The translations under genes and the position numbers were made by a program. A stretch of DNA of 64,000 bases. Source: Idiomarina sp. A28L. Its GTDB lineage: Bacteria > Pseudomonadota > Gammaproteobacteria > Enterobacterales > Alteromonadaceae. This document shows, in pieces, positions 9,223 through 18,992 of this stretch; position 1 is the stretch's first letter; the number at the start of each line of letters is the position of its first letter. The DNA lies in contig NZ_AFPO01000012.1 of assembly GCF_000218785.1 (NCBI RefSeq), forward strand, positions 186,001 to 250,000, read 5' to 3'. The notes below the pieces were generated by a model. The model saw only the letters and a program-made list of their open reading frames with translations, was not told the origin of the DNA and searched no databases.

Positions 9223-9757
9223 CGTTGAATTCCTCGGAAATCATGTGAATATTGCGGCCAACTCGGCGCAAATCCATAATGGCTTGTTCCTTGGTAGCGC
9301 GAAATACACGGCTTTCAAGATCGTAATAAACACCATCGTTTAGCGAATCAAGCGAGCGCTTAGTGTGGGTAAATTCGATTATACCGTACTTTGTTTTATG
9401 CTCGCCCGAGCGGCCCGTTGTCATCATGGTTAATCGCCGAATTGGCACTTGTGAAATCACCCCAATGCGGCTTAGTTCCGTTTCTAAGCTCACATACATG
9501 AAGTGCTTTTTGTGTAGCAAACTCGCAATTTTTTCCAGCACTCCTGTACTATTGGGCGGCGCTACGTTGTTGATATATAACCCGCGTGCTATGCGCTCGA
9601 GCGAAGAATTACCTACAGCCTTGGAAAGAAACTTCACAAAGTTTGGGGTTGGCCTTTCATCAACCATTAGCGCCAAATCGGCAGCCGTAAAGATACCAAA
9701 ATGCCCAGCATTTTTGGCGCGCACAGTTTCTTCGATTAAAGTTCGTAATTTACTCAT
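9212..9757 (-). CDS. abiEi: AbiEi-type antitoxin/repressor (copy 1)
   Basis: A 181-residue protein with an N-terminal winged-helix-like part (FTAADLALMVDERPT...) and the conserved antitoxin segment MTTGRSGEHKTKYGIIEFTHTKR. AbiEi proteins repress their own operon by binding inverted repeats and neutralise AbiEii. No Shine-Dalgarno is visible before the ATG at 9757, as for the antitoxin of copy 3. The toxin gene follows with an 11-base overlap. Confidence 0.88.
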   Translation of the reverse strand: MSKLRTLIEETVRAKNAGHFGIFTAADLALMVDERPTPNFVKFLSKAVGNSSLERIARGLYINNVAPPNSTGVLEKIASLLHKKHFMYVSLETELSRIGVISQVPIRRLTMMTTGRSGEHKTKYGIIEFTHTKRSLDSLNDGVYYDLESRVFRATKEQAIMDLRRVGRNIHMISEEFNDAK

Positions 9758-9760
9758 ATT

Positions 9761-9803
9761 AAGTACACAATAACTCGCCCAAATAGAGAGTATATGTGCA
9801 TTT
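9761..9803. promoter_or_regulatory. Imperfect inverted repeat before abiE copy 1
   Basis: Arms 9761-9776 and 9788-9803 match at about 11 of 16 positions (ACACAATAACTC against GAGTATATGTGC), with an 11-base spacer, directly before the antitoxin start. Position and size fit an AbiEi operator, but the sequence differs from the operators of copies 2 and 3. Confidence 0.45.
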
Positions 9804-9822
9804 AATTAAAAAGCAAATATGG

Positions 9823-10668
9823 TTAATTGATTGGGGTAACCTTCATAAAGTACACCGCTTTATCAGCAGATTTCCCGGGTATTTGGGGTTCACCAACTAG
9901 AAAAAAACCTTCGAGTAGCACGTTATTATTATTAAACAAAGATAAACGTAATCGCGTATTTTCTTCTGAACGCAACACTAAGTGGTTTTCATCAAGCTCG
10001 CCGCGAGATACCGTTAAGGTATGTTTACTGCCAAGTGAAGGGTCCGAGCCCAAAGTATAAACTTCAAACGTTGCTGTATTATCATCGTGAAGCTCTAAAG
10101 TTAACAATTCGTGATGGTGCGCCCTTGGCCCGTAGGAATAGCCAAGGTAAAAATCATGCTCATTCCCCTCAAGTAAACTTTGTATTTTCTCTCCATGTTT
10201 ACTTACTAGCCGATATGCTGCCGAATCACCCTCAATATGCTTCAAATTGTAATTCTCAACCCAAAGGAGCTCCAACCCTCTTCTCAGATGAGAATCGGTT
10301 ATATTCCAATAGCCCAAATTACTAGGCACCATTGTTAGGCGGCGTTCGTTCCCCATCTCATCAAAAAATGTAATGGTGCAGTTTATCGAAGTGCATGAAA
10401 TGTTGTCGTCGGTGAAATACGAAGCTCGATGCAAGTAAAAGCCGTTCGAAATTCTATAATCGAGAATAAAGTGCGTTCCATGCTCTTGAATCCCCAACAA
10501 AATATATTCGCGGGTAGACGTTTCGATACCTTCATACATTCCCATGGCTAATGTGAGCGGCTCTTGCTCATGAACACTATGAGAATCGGCTGCACGCGCT
10601 GATTGCGAAGGCTGCAAAAGCAAACCACTTAACACTAAGACGCACAAATAGGTAATAAATTTGAACAT
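9823..10668 (-). CDS. Exported protein of unknown function
   Basis: A 281-residue protein with a signal peptide (MFKFITYLCVLVLSG... with cleavage near ARA-AD). The mature part is soluble and rich in aromatic and acidic residues, with CTSINC as a possible disulfide pair. I do not recognise the fold. The ATG at 10668 is preferred because it places the signal peptide at the N-terminus; a start at 10701 would add 11 residues without a better ribosome site. It stands alone, divergent from the START protein at 10836. Confidence 0.65.
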   Translation of the reverse strand: MFKFITYLCVLVLSGLLLQPSQSARAADSHSVHEQEPLTLAMGMYEGIETSTREYILLGIQEHGTHFILDYRISNGFYLHRASYFTDDNISCTSINCTITFFDEMGNERRLTMVPSNLGYWNITDSHLRRGLELLWVENYNLKHIEGDSAAYRLVSKHGEKIQSLLEGNEHDFYLGYSYGPRAHHHELLTLELHDDNTATFEVYTLGSDPSLGSKHTLTVSRGELDENHLVLRSEENTRLRLSLFNNNNVLLEGFFLVGEPQIPGKSADKAVYFMKVTPIN

Positions 10669-10835
10669 GATAAATTCGCTCGTTCGCTGCATTAGGTTCA
10701 TATTAACGTAGCATTTTTATGTGCATATTGTGGTCAATTTTGGCTAAATTGGAAATCGTTTGTTTTTTATTCGCCCGAAACATGCAAAGTAACATTTGTT
10801 AGCTAAAATCATTAAAGGCAACTCAATCGTTTGAG

Positions 10836-11546
10836 ATGCAGTTTTTAAAGAGTATGCAAATGAAATGCTTAATGGCTTTACCACTCACTGTAATTTTCGG
10901 GCTTAGCGTTGCTTCGGCTGCTGCAACCGATACAACAACCGATATAGCCACCGGTGAGCGGGAACGTTTCGCGAATAACAGCAACGTTGAAATTGAATAT
11001 AGCTACGTTGATGACGATGTTCTGCAAATTAGAGCCCGAACCGAACTAAACGGGAATAGCGGAGGCTGCATAGCTGCTTTCATGCATTTGTTTGAAGATA
11101 CCGAGCGCGTAAAAGATTGGATAGAAATTGTAACCGATGCAGAGCTAATCGCACAACCGAACCCATACACCCGCATTGTTCACACCGAGTTTGATTCGCA
11201 TTGGCCAATATCAGATCGCGATATGGTTACGCGAAGTATCTGGCAATATGATGCTGAATCACGTGCGCTACATATTGAAATAACCAACGCCAGCGAAGAA
11301 AAGCCACCCAGCAAAAACGTAATCCGCATGACAGATGTTGCCGCCAGCTGGCACATACAAGCCACCGAAAACGGCACCGTGAAGGTAGATTACCAAGGCA
11401 ATTCCAACCCAAAAGGCAATATTCCACGCACCTCCGCACGGGCCTCAGCAATAACCGCAGTTGAGCAAACTTTTGCCGCACTGCAAACCTCTATCGCTGA
11501 TAGCGAGTATCAGAAGGATTATTATTCGGTGCCTTGTTTGGAATGA
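10836..11546 (+). CDS. Exported START-domain (lipid-binding-like) protein
   Basis: A 236-residue protein with a signal peptide ending near VASAAA and a START/polyketide-cyclase-like domain; the segment HTEFDSHWPISDRDMVTR resembles the conserved WPxSxRDMV region of bacterial START proteins. Such domains bind hydrophobic ligands in a helix-grip pocket; the ligand and role here are unknown. The start could instead be 10860 (MKCLMALPL), which has AAGAG 7 bases upstream and gives a more usual signal peptide. Confidence 0.78.
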   Translation: MQFLKSMQMKCLMALPLTVIFGLSVASAAATDTTTDIATGERERFANNSNVEIEYSYVDDDVLQIRARTELNGNSGGCIAAFMHLFEDTERVKDWIEIVTDAELIAQPNPYTRIVHTEFDSHWPISDRDMVTRSIWQYDAESRALHIEITNASEEKPPSKNVIRMTDVAASWHIQATENGTVKVDYQGNSNPKGNIPRTSARASAITAVEQTFAALQTSIADSEYQKDYYSVPCLE

Positions 11547-11644
11547 GGGTTTTCAATGCACCTTTGCAAATGAATTCGTATGATTATGTGCATATAAGAA
11601 GCCCTAAGCGAGGGCGATTCAAAGCGCGTGAGTGTATGATCTTT

Positions 11645-12406
11645 TTAATATTTAGCTCGCACGTATTTTCCTAAATGAAACTTTAACAGATGAACATCTT
11701 CAGCCGATAATGACGCGGTTTGCTTACCGATGAATGAAGGTATTGCTCTCGGATTTAATACCCAAATATTGTTTTTAGATGTGTTGTGACTGGAATGTAT
11801 AAACCACCCTGGGAACGTAACGATGCCTTTAACTGCCACTTTGCGCCCTGAGCTATCCTCTAACAGCTCTCGTAGCCATGCTGACGCTGCTGACACTTGA
11901 ATAACTGGATTCCTCAGCAGAGCCTTCCCGTTGCGGAACACCTGTTGGCCATCAAAAACTAGTTCGGTTTTTCCGGTTGCGGGCTTCGACATCGTTTTAG
12001 TTTCCACAACATAAATGCCACTTCGATGAATCACAACATGATCGAGGTTAAAGTTATCTCCTTGAACATCGTGGAAAACTTCAGCACCATCAGATCTCAA
12101 CCGCTCTAAAAACTGGCCTACCGCTTTTTCGCCAGCAATACCTTGCTCGAGTAATTTAACTTCTTTAAATGTGCGTACAATTTTGAAAGCCGAATATGAA
12201 GCAAAAACAATCGCTAGAATCGTCCAAATCACAGGGTTTGGAGGTAATTCAAAATACCAACGCACCCACTCATACACCGTGTAAGCAATAACAAGCATCG
12301 ACACAATCAATGGGAAAAAAACCCTATCTAATGCAATATCCACCAATCGTTTTTCAAGAGATTGAGCCGGATTATTCAGCGGTTTTGCTTTCAAAGGTGA
12401 CTTCAT
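11645..12406 (-). CDS. Membrane-anchored NERD-domain protein
   Basis: A 253-residue protein with two transmembrane helices near residues 30-80, then a NERD (nuclease-related) domain. GIAGEKAVGQFL, FNLDHVVIHRSGIYVVETKT and the following core give the E, D and ExK pattern of the PD-(D/E)XK-like fold. NERD proteins are suspected nucleases, often in defence or stress loci. The ATG at 12406 has GGAG 5 bases upstream. It lies 75 bases downstream of the helicase and methyltransferase genes on the same strand and may be part of that cluster. Confidence 0.82.
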   Translation of the reverse strand: MKSPLKAKPLNNPAQSLEKRLVDIALDRVFFPLIVSMLVIAYTVYEWVRWYFELPPNPVIWTILAIVFASYSAFKIVRTFKEVKLLEQGIAGEKAVGQFLERLRSDGAEVFHDVQGDNFNLDHVVIHRSGIYVVETKTMSKPATGKTELVFDGQQVFRNGKALLRNPVIQVSAASAWLRELLEDSSGRKVAVKGIVTFPGWFIHSSHNTSKNNIWVLNPRAIPSFIGKQTASLSAEDVHLLKFHLGKYVRAKY

Positions 12407-12481
12407 TCTCACTCCGTGAAATTTTCACCAAAAAATTTTATATAGAATAACTACTATTCAACTCTTTACTAGCTCTACGTA

Positions 12482-14929
12482 TCAATGACGTTCAACATAT
12501 TCCGCCATTCTTAACTCACAAAGCTCGAACACAATCGTTTCAAACAATTCACGCTCATCATCGGTTACTACAAAATTTGGTATGAAACGATCGCCTTCCG
12601 TTTTGAACCACGCTTCACTTTTATCTTTGTTTTGCGAACTATAAGCAGCTATTGGGTTCTTCTGCCAATATCGCAACCACTCAACGCTCTCAGCATTTAA
12701 TGAACGTTCATTAGGACCAAGGTCTCGGTTTAAAGCCTTGGGGTAACGATGTAATATTTCCCAGCTTCGAGCTGCTAACTCACCTAAACGAACTCCGTGC
12801 ATGCTACCAGCCGTATTAGCAAAACCACCAAGGTCTACGAATGCTTGCAGTAGAATCGCTTTAAAACACTTGCTCATCGCCGTTTGCTCTACGCCAAGGC
12901 GCACAAACTCGCCGTGGCTGCGGTATAAGCTTTTCAGTTCTTCAGTATCTTCTAATTGCGCAATCATACCGAGCCAACCTCCAAATTGTTGACGGATTTT
13001 CGCTTTTTGGTAATACCCTGCGTGAAAAAATTGAGCCGCTGTGGGCCGGTAACCCAATTCAAGTTTCAACGATTCATAATCTTCGGCAAATGTTGGCCTA
13101 TCGGCTCTCGCTAACTCGTCCCAAAAATCTAAAACTTCGAGATCAAAAGTAAGATAGCACCCATCCGCCAACCTCGCATCAGGCTCCTTAATTACTTGCA
13201 AGATGTTCCTTATGCCCACCGTACCTAGGAGACTGGTGGGCTTTAACAAAAACGATTTGTGGTTACCAATAAAATCCAATACAACAACATGAGTTTTCCC
13301 GGTTACTGGCGATTGCCGAAGGCCACGCCCCAGTTGCTGCAAAAATAGAATTTTCGACTCAGTAGGTCTTGCCATTAAAACAGTATCAACTTCGGGAATG
13401 TCTGTTCCCTCATTAAACAAATCAACTGAGAACACGACTTCAACTTCACCATTTGCCAACCATTTTAAAGCTTCGTTTCTACGCACTTCTGAGCCACTGT
13501 ATACGGACACTGCCTTTATACCTTGATCGATAAAGTAATCCGTCATGAAATCAGCGTGTCGTTTAGAGATACAGAAACCAAGAGTTCGAGTTTGTTGGTG
13601 TTTTTGCCAATGACCGAAAATATGTCTTGCCCGTTGAGTAGTGGCAAACGCATTTTCTAGAGCCGAAGGGTCGAACTTGCCACTCCTCCAAGGTATTTCT
13701 TGATAGTTTACAAATTCATCATAGATGCCGTAATAATGAAATGGCACTAAAATATTTTGCTCAATTCCATCGACCAGAGTGCGTTCAAATATAAGGTTGT
13801 TATCGCATAAGCTTAAAATATCTGATTGATCTGTACGCTCAGGTGTCGCCGTCAAACCGAGCAGAAAGTTAGGCGTAAAATAACTTAATAACTTTTGGTA
13901 GGTTCGAGAAGTAGCATGGTGGAACTCATCTACCACCACATAATCAAAATACTTACGTTCGAAGTTCTTCAAGTGCTCGAGTCGACCAATAGATTGGATC
14001 GATGCAAACAAAAAGTCAGCTTCTATATCTTTCAGAGAACCGTTATAAAAGCCAACGCTTTTCTGGGGAAATAAGGAACTAAACGTGCGTTGTGCTTGCA
14101 ACAATATTTCCTCACGGTGAGCCACAAACAGGACTCGCTCTGCGTCAATCTGCTGTGCATCAAAAGCAGCCAGCCACGTTTTACCCATTCCTGTGGCTAG
14201 CACCACCAATCCACGTTTAAACCCTTCACTTCTACTTTCGCGCAACGCCAACAAAGCTTCTATTTGTGCGTCATTTGGAGAAAATCGATCTGGTTCAGGC
14301 TCATCTTCTACGCCAAGAACGTGCATTAAAGGCGCATTCTGACGTGTAACCTCTTCAAATTTCTGGATGTATGCAGTTATTTCTTGGCTAGTAAGTTGAT
14401 GAGCGTTTGCTGTGGTAAATAATGATTCAAAGCTCTGTCGGATATGCGCAAATTCTGCAAGCGAGTCTCTAGATTCGCTCTGTAAATCGAATCGCAAATT
14501 CCATTCCATACCAGATGTAAGAGCGCTTTCACTCAAATTACTAGAACCAACAAATGCAGTACCTGCTTCAATCTGTGAAACGCCATGTTCATTGCGTTCC
14601 CGCACAAAAATATAAGATTTAAGATGAAAGGCTTTGCGCTCACTACACTTAAAAAGTTTAACTTCAGCGCCTCTTTGCTGTAGTAAAAACAACAGTCGTA
14701 AGGCTTGCGGGTGAGTAATATACAAATAATCCGATGTCATGATGCGCACTGTTGCACCATCACTAATGGCATCAATTAACGGTTCAAGTAGTAAGGAAAC
14801 TCCTGAGCGTTGGGCAAACGAAACGCAGATATCTATTGCACTAGCGTGATTAATTGCATGAACTAACTTAGGAAGAAGAGGATCGTTTGCTGTGCCGGTT
14901 GTGAGCAAGTGTCCTTTTGCTAATTCCAT
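12482..14929 (-). CDS. PLD-like / SF2 helicase fusion protein
   Basis: An 815-residue protein. Residues about 1-150 form a phospholipase-D-like nuclease domain with HLKSYIF and FVGSSNLS. A superfamily 2 helicase follows: Walker A ATGMGKT (about 245-251), VVVDEFHH (DEAH-type box), LGLTATPERTD, then SVDLFNEGTDIPEVD and QQLGRGLRQ (motifs V and VI). The C-terminus does not show the DUF3427 pattern seen in the larger homologue at 41638-44790. It begins 3 bases after the methyltransferase stop, with AAGGAT as ribosome site. Proteins of this architecture are frequent in phage-defence islands; a DNA-targeting defence role is inferred. Confidence 0.88.
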   Translation of the reverse strand: MELAKGHLLTTGTANDPLLPKLVHAINHASAIDICVSFAQRSGVSLLLEPLIDAISDGATVRIMTSDYLYITHPQALRLLFLLQQRGAEVKLFKCSERKAFHLKSYIFVRERNEHGVSQIEAGTAFVGSSNLSESALTSGMEWNLRFDLQSESRDSLAEFAHIRQSFESLFTTANAHQLTSQEITAYIQKFEEVTRQNAPLMHVLGVEDEPEPDRFSPNDAQIEALLALRESRSEGFKRGLVVLATGMGKTWLAAFDAQQIDAERVLFVAHREEILLQAQRTFSSLFPQKSVGFYNGSLKDIEADFLFASIQSIGRLEHLKNFERKYFDYVVVDEFHHATSRTYQKLLSYFTPNFLLGLTATPERTDQSDILSLCDNNLIFERTLVDGIEQNILVPFHYYGIYDEFVNYQEIPWRSGKFDPSALENAFATTQRARHIFGHWQKHQQTRTLGFCISKRHADFMTDYFIDQGIKAVSVYSGSEVRRNEALKWLANGEVEVVFSVDLFNEGTDIPEVDTVLMARPTESKILFLQQLGRGLRQSPVTGKTHVVVLDFIGNHKSFLLKPTSLLGTVGIRNILQVIKEPDARLADGCYLTFDLEVLDFWDELARADRPTFAEDYESLKLELGYRPTAAQFFHAGYYQKAKIRQQFGGWLGMIAQLEDTEELKSLYRSHGEFVRLGVEQTAMSKCFKAILLQAFVDLGGFANTAGSMHGVRLGELAARSWEILHRYPKALNRDLGPNERSLNAESVEWLRYWQKNPIAAYSSQNKDKSEAWFKTEGDRFIPNFVVTDDERELFETIVFELCELRMAEYVERH

Positions 14930-14932
14930 AAT

Positions 14933-15526
14933 TTAATCCTTACCTTCACTTTTCACCAAAATCGCATTCAACCATTTCTCATTCTCTCGGTCAGGTCTTG
15001 CATCGCCTGTTATCCACGTTTTTTGAATAGCTAAATCGCTATTCTGAATAACATCCGCTAGTCGTGCTTCAGTTAAGTTTGTGAAACGGCGGCCACCGCG
15101 CTCTACTTCATCATCACCATACTTAAATGAACAATAAAAAAGGCCTTTACTCTTTAGCTGCTCAGCTAAATGCAAAAAGGTGTGTGGGAGCCCAACAAAA
15201 GGGACGTGCAGCAAAGAAGCGCAAGCCCAAATGGCATCGGAGGGTTCACTTATTGAAAACTCATCAAAGGTAGCTAGCTTTACCTTTTCAGTGCCGAGGC
15301 GTTCTTGAGCTATTGCTACCAAAGCTGGGCTGGCATCGAATGCGGTAACTCGAAAACCAGCCTTTAAAAATGCCAACGCATCACGGCCAGAGCCACAACC
15401 CGCATCAATGATGTGCGCGCCCACGGGAAGGCGTAGAAGAAATTCTTCGTATAGCGCGGCCATATCTACACTGGCAGTGTCGGCATGAAATTCAGCTGCA
15501 TTTTCGTTGTAATAATTGATGCTCAT
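14933..15526 (-). CDS. Class I SAM-dependent methyltransferase
   Basis: A 197-residue methyltransferase with motif I IIDAGCGSGRDA at about 39-50 and the acidic residue of motif II in VTAFDASPALV. The ATG at 15526 (MSINYYNENA) is chosen because AAAAGG lies 7 bases upstream; an extension to 15565 is unsupported. It shows neither NPPY nor a Cys-based motif of classical DNA methyltransferases, so the substrate could be small-molecule, protein or RNA. The 3-base gap to the PLD-helicase shows that the two are co-translated, and the pair resembles methyltransferase-helicase fusions annotated in other bacteria. Confidence 0.87.
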   Translation of the reverse strand: MSINYYNENAAEFHADTASVDMAALYEEFLLRLPVGAHIIDAGCGSGRDALAFLKAGFRVTAFDASPALVAIAQERLGTEKVKLATFDEFSISEPSDAIWACASLLHVPFVGLPHTFLHLAEQLKSKGLFYCSFKYGDDEVERGGRRFTNLTEARLADVIQNSDLAIQKTWITGDARPDRENEKWLNAILVKSEGKD

Positions 15527-15635
15527 GAAGGGCCTTTTCCTAAGCTTTTCCACATCATAGCGCATTCAACTAAGAACTCTAACTGTTCTGAAGGTTTATC
15601 CTGCACATCGGTTTAAATTCAAAGATATCGCCAAA

Positions 15636-16616
15636 CTACCCTGTAACTTTCTCACCACGGGTAATTTCACCAGCGCCTTCGAAGCGAATGGGTAGGCCCA
15701 TGGAGCTATAGAAGCTGGGGCCGTTTTGTAAATGGAAATGTAAGTGCGGTTCGCTTGAATGCCCGGTGTGCCCGCAGTGGCCAATTACTTGCCCTTGGCT
15801 TACGTGATCGCCCACTTTTACAGGGATACTGCCTTTAATCAAATGTGCATAAAAACCATATTCGCCCTCAGCATGGCGAATAACCACATGATTACCGGCA
15901 AAATGCGTGCAGAGGAAATCGGCAATACCGAAACCTACCAATGGAGCTGGGCGAACGCGATCGAGCACGGCTACTACTTCACCAGCAGCGGCGGCTAATA
16001 TGGGGTGGTTGTAACAGAAGTAATCGTGCAGGCGAGCCCCTTGATTACGATGTCGGCGATAATTTTCATCAGCAACTACAAAATCGTAAGCATAGCGCTG
16101 GGGGTATACGCCCCAAGAATGCGAGGTTTCCTTAGTTAACCCACCATTAAATACCAACCATTCGCCTGAAAATGGCAATCGATAACTCACTTTCGTTTGA
16201 TAATTGGCGTTTTCCTCTTCGTGCTTACTTAGATACTTTGCGGCTTTTGCTTGGCCAAAAATTTGCTTCATTTGCTGCACGAATTGAAACGGGTTTAATA
16301 CCGATAACATTACCGTTGGGTAGAACGTGAAAAACATCATATAGCGGCCGCAGTAACGAATAGGCCCAGAAACCGGCCAATTCTCGGCTGGGTGCGGCAC
16401 CCTCTCTTTCTTACCGCCGGCAAGAACGCTAAATATCCACGCATACACAAAATAAAGCCCGAAATATAAAGCTAAGTTCGCCAATGTACCCAATTTAATG
16501 CCCAACACACTGCGCATTAATTCAACGGCCACAATAAACGTAATGATGGCCGCCACAATCGGCCAATACCATGCGCTCAACTTATTTTGCCAACCTTTGT
16601 GTTCTTGTTTGCTCAC
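15636..16616 (-). CDS. Membrane-anchored M23 family metallopeptidase
   Basis: A 326-residue protein with two N-terminal transmembrane helices (about 15-65) and a LytM/M23 domain in the C-terminal half. Zinc-site elements are HSWG...YAYD, FYAHL and GHTGHSSEPHLHFHLQ, with the HxH intact, so it is probably an active peptidoglycan or peptide endopeptidase. It starts at GTG 16616 with AAGGAAG 6 bases upstream. The membrane anchor without a coiled coil differs from EnvC/NlpD-type activators. No operon partner. Confidence 0.85.
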   Translation of the reverse strand: MSKQEHKGWQNKLSAWYWPIVAAIITFIVAVELMRSVLGIKLGTLANLALYFGLYFVYAWIFSVLAGGKKERVPHPAENWPVSGPIRYCGRYMMFFTFYPTVMLSVLNPFQFVQQMKQIFGQAKAAKYLSKHEEENANYQTKVSYRLPFSGEWLVFNGGLTKETSHSWGVYPQRYAYDFVVADENYRRHRNQGARLHDYFCYNHPILAAAAGEVVAVLDRVRPAPLVGFGIADFLCTHFAGNHVVIRHAEGEYGFYAHLIKGSIPVKVGDHVSQGQVIGHCGHTGHSSEPHLHFHLQNGPSFYSSMGLPIRFEGAGEITRGEKVTG

Positions 16617-16790
16617 GCGCCGCTTCCTTCTTTTCTGTTCAATCGATGCACTACAAAAGCTAAAAGGATGATTGAAAAATGTGCTGAGATTTCTAAATCG
16701 CTATACTACAATGAAACCAACAATCGCTCCGCTAAGCAAGAATTCGATCGGTAGAGCAATCGGTAAAGAGATATTTAGTAAGGGATTAAT

Positions 16791-17675
16791 ATGCAATCAC
16801 AACAGGAAGTGTACAAAGGTGAACCGAAGCTATTTTCTGGCTGGAATGTTCTTATCTTTATTTACTTAATGTTTTTCTCCATTATTATTTCTAGGTTTAT
16901 TGAAGCACTTTCATTCAATCAAGTTTGGTTGGCGCTTTTACCCGCGGCACTCGCTATTGCTTGGTTTGGAAGAAATAGGGTCAAGCGCAATGTAGTGAAG
17001 ATTTCCAATGAATCAATTTCTATTGAGTACAACGGTAAAGAACTTGCCTCAATGAAATGGCGCGATTTACAAAATGCCGAGCTTTCGATTAATGATGGTA
17101 AAGGCCTCGATATATTCGATAAATCGGGTGCGCGAAAGATTCATATTCCAAACTATATTGAACGTTTTGATGATCTTGTATCTTCTGTGCTTAACCGAAT
17201 CACATCAAAACAACAGCAAACTTCGAAAAAGCAGTATTTTCAAGAGCCCAATGTAATTCCAAATTTTATAGGTTGGGCTAGTACGTTCCTTTTGCTTTTT
17301 ACTTACTTCGCTTTTCGTGACTATCAAGAAACGGGTTCATTCGATGCCGCGCATTCCACCAATATTGGGCTAGTTATTGTTGCCTCAATATTGGCTATTC
17401 ATACGATTTACAGCGCGTGGGTAAAGCCCAAACAACTCACGTTTCACAATGATCATATCGAAATTATTACTACGCTTCGAAACACTAAAATTCCCTATGT
17501 TCAAATCGCAAACGCTGAGCTAATGCCAAACCCGTGGGCGCCAGTAACTTCGAACCGAAATTTCTTAAGAATTGGCCGCAAGGATAAAGCCGGCGGCTAT
17601 ATCGTGCGTGGATTAGAATCGAATGGCGAAGAATTGCTGGCCACGTTGCAAAAATACCTCAACGCAGGCGATTAA
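16791..17675 (+). CDS. Membrane protein with two PH-like units
   Basis: A 294-residue protein built as an internal duplication: a pair of transmembrane helices followed by a short beta-rich segment, twice. The first soluble part (VKISNESISIEYNGKELASMKWRDLQNAEL) and the second (LTFHNDHIEIITTLRNTKIPYVQIANAEL) are alike and suggest bacterial PH-like domains. AAGGGA precedes the ATG. Function unknown; it stands alone between divergent or convergent neighbours. Confidence 0.65.
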   Translation: MQSQQEVYKGEPKLFSGWNVLIFIYLMFFSIIISRFIEALSFNQVWLALLPAALAIAWFGRNRVKRNVVKISNESISIEYNGKELASMKWRDLQNAELSINDGKGLDIFDKSGARKIHIPNYIERFDDLVSSVLNRITSKQQQTSKKQYFQEPNVIPNFIGWASTFLLLFTYFAFRDYQETGSFDAAHSTNIGLVIVASILAIHTIYSAWVKPKQLTFHNDHIEIITTLRNTKIPYVQIANAELMPNPWAPVTSNRNFLRIGRKDKAGGYIVRGLESNGEELLATLQKYLNAGD

Positions 17676-17747
17676 AAAGCTCTGCTACCCAATACTAAGA
17701 CCACCAATGTAAAAGCTTTTACCCGCTTTGGTATACGCAGTCTTTTT

Positions 17748-18992
17748 TTACATTAATACACTAATCGGTAAAGCATAAAACCCTTTCCCGAAGGGCAAGA
17801 TTTTATCACCATCGTAAAAAACTATACCGAGTTCAAATGGCTCCTGAAAACTTCTTTCTAGCTTTCTTAGCCCTTTAAAATCGGCTGACGTAACGGTGCT
17901 CGCTGCCTTTACTTCGAAGCCGTATAGCTTTCGGTTACATTCGACGACGATATCTACTTCATCTTTGTCTTTATCGCGATAATGGTAGAACTTCATCAAT
18001 GTCTCTGTAGCCTCAGAGTGCTTTTTCAGTTCTTGATAAACAAATGTTTCCAGTAGTTGCCCGAGCAATGCACGATTTTGGCCGAGAGAGCTGGCGGTTT
18101 CACCCAAGAGCGAACACGCTAAACCAGTATCAAGTAAATGCAACTTCGGGGTTTTTACGGCTCGGCTTAACCGGTTGTTATGGTACGGCTGTAAAAGCTC
18201 AACCATAAATAACTGCGTTAGCAAATCGAGATAGTTACTAATTGTTGGGCGAGAAATCGAAAATGGTGCCGCAAGGTCGCTCACATTGAAAAGCCGTGCG
18301 CTTTGGCTTGCAGAAAGCTCTAATAATTTTGGCAAAACTTGAAAATGTTGAATGTTGGCAAGATCTTGTGCGTCGCGCTGCAGAATTGTCATCACATAAT
18401 CTCTATACCATGTCGCTTTGCGGCTCTCTGTCGCTCGAGCTAATGCCGGTGGGTAACCCCCTGCACTGACAACCTCAGCAAGTCTTGAGCCCAAGCGATA
18501 TAATCGAGAAGGTGCGAATGATGCCATAATCTGATTGTTGTCTAGTTCATCGAAAATCGTTTTTTCACAACGGCCAGATATTTCTGCACGCGAGAGAGGA
18601 CGTAAATTAATCACTTCCATACGACCAGCTAGTGAATCAGCTAACGTTGGCAACAATAAAATATTCGCTGAGCCCGTTAAAATAAAGCGCCCCGGGTCTC
18701 GTTGGTTATCCACAACAGCCTTTATGGAAGTAAATAGCTCTGGCACACGCTGAATTTCATCAAGAATACAGTACGCTGGCAAATTTTGAACAAAGCCAAC
18801 CGGATCATACTTCGCCGCATTAAGTTGGCTCACATCATCAAAGCTAATATAGGTATAACCCGAAGGCTCGCCAATTAACTTAGCGAGTGTTGTTTTTCCG
18901 CTTTGCCTCGAGCCATGAATAAGAACGACGGGCGTATCTTTCAGTGCAAGGCGAATACTTTGCTCTGCAAGCCGTGGATAAATCAAACTCAT
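17748..18992 (-). CDS. AAA+ ATPase with DUF4143 domain
   Basis: A 414-residue ATPase: Walker A GSRQSGKTT at about 27-35, Walker B CILDEIQ near 75-81, and sensor-type LTGSAN. The C-terminal DUF4143 half contains DEVDIVVE and YGFEVKA, the D...ExK pattern of PD-(D/E)XK-like folds. This family is widespread in accessory regions, often as a single gene, and its biochemical role is unclear. The ATG at 18992 is preferred to a GTG at 19013. The gene faces the membrane protein at 16791 and diverges from the one at 19268. Confidence 0.87.
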   Translation of the reverse strand: MSLIYPRLAEQSIRLALKDTPVVLIHGSRQSGKTTLAKLIGEPSGYTYISFDDVSQLNAAKYDPVGFVQNLPAYCILDEIQRVPELFTSIKAVVDNQRDPGRFILTGSANILLLPTLADSLAGRMEVINLRPLSRAEISGRCEKTIFDELDNNQIMASFAPSRLYRLGSRLAEVVSAGGYPPALARATESRKATWYRDYVMTILQRDAQDLANIQHFQVLPKLLELSASQSARLFNVSDLAAPFSISRPTISNYLDLLTQLFMVELLQPYHNNRLSRAVKTPKLHLLDTGLACSLLGETASSLGQNRALLGQLLETFVYQELKKHSEATETLMKFYHYRDKDKDEVDIVVECNRKLYGFEVKAASTVTSADFKGLRKLERSFQEPFELGIVFYDGDKILPFGKGFYALPISVLM

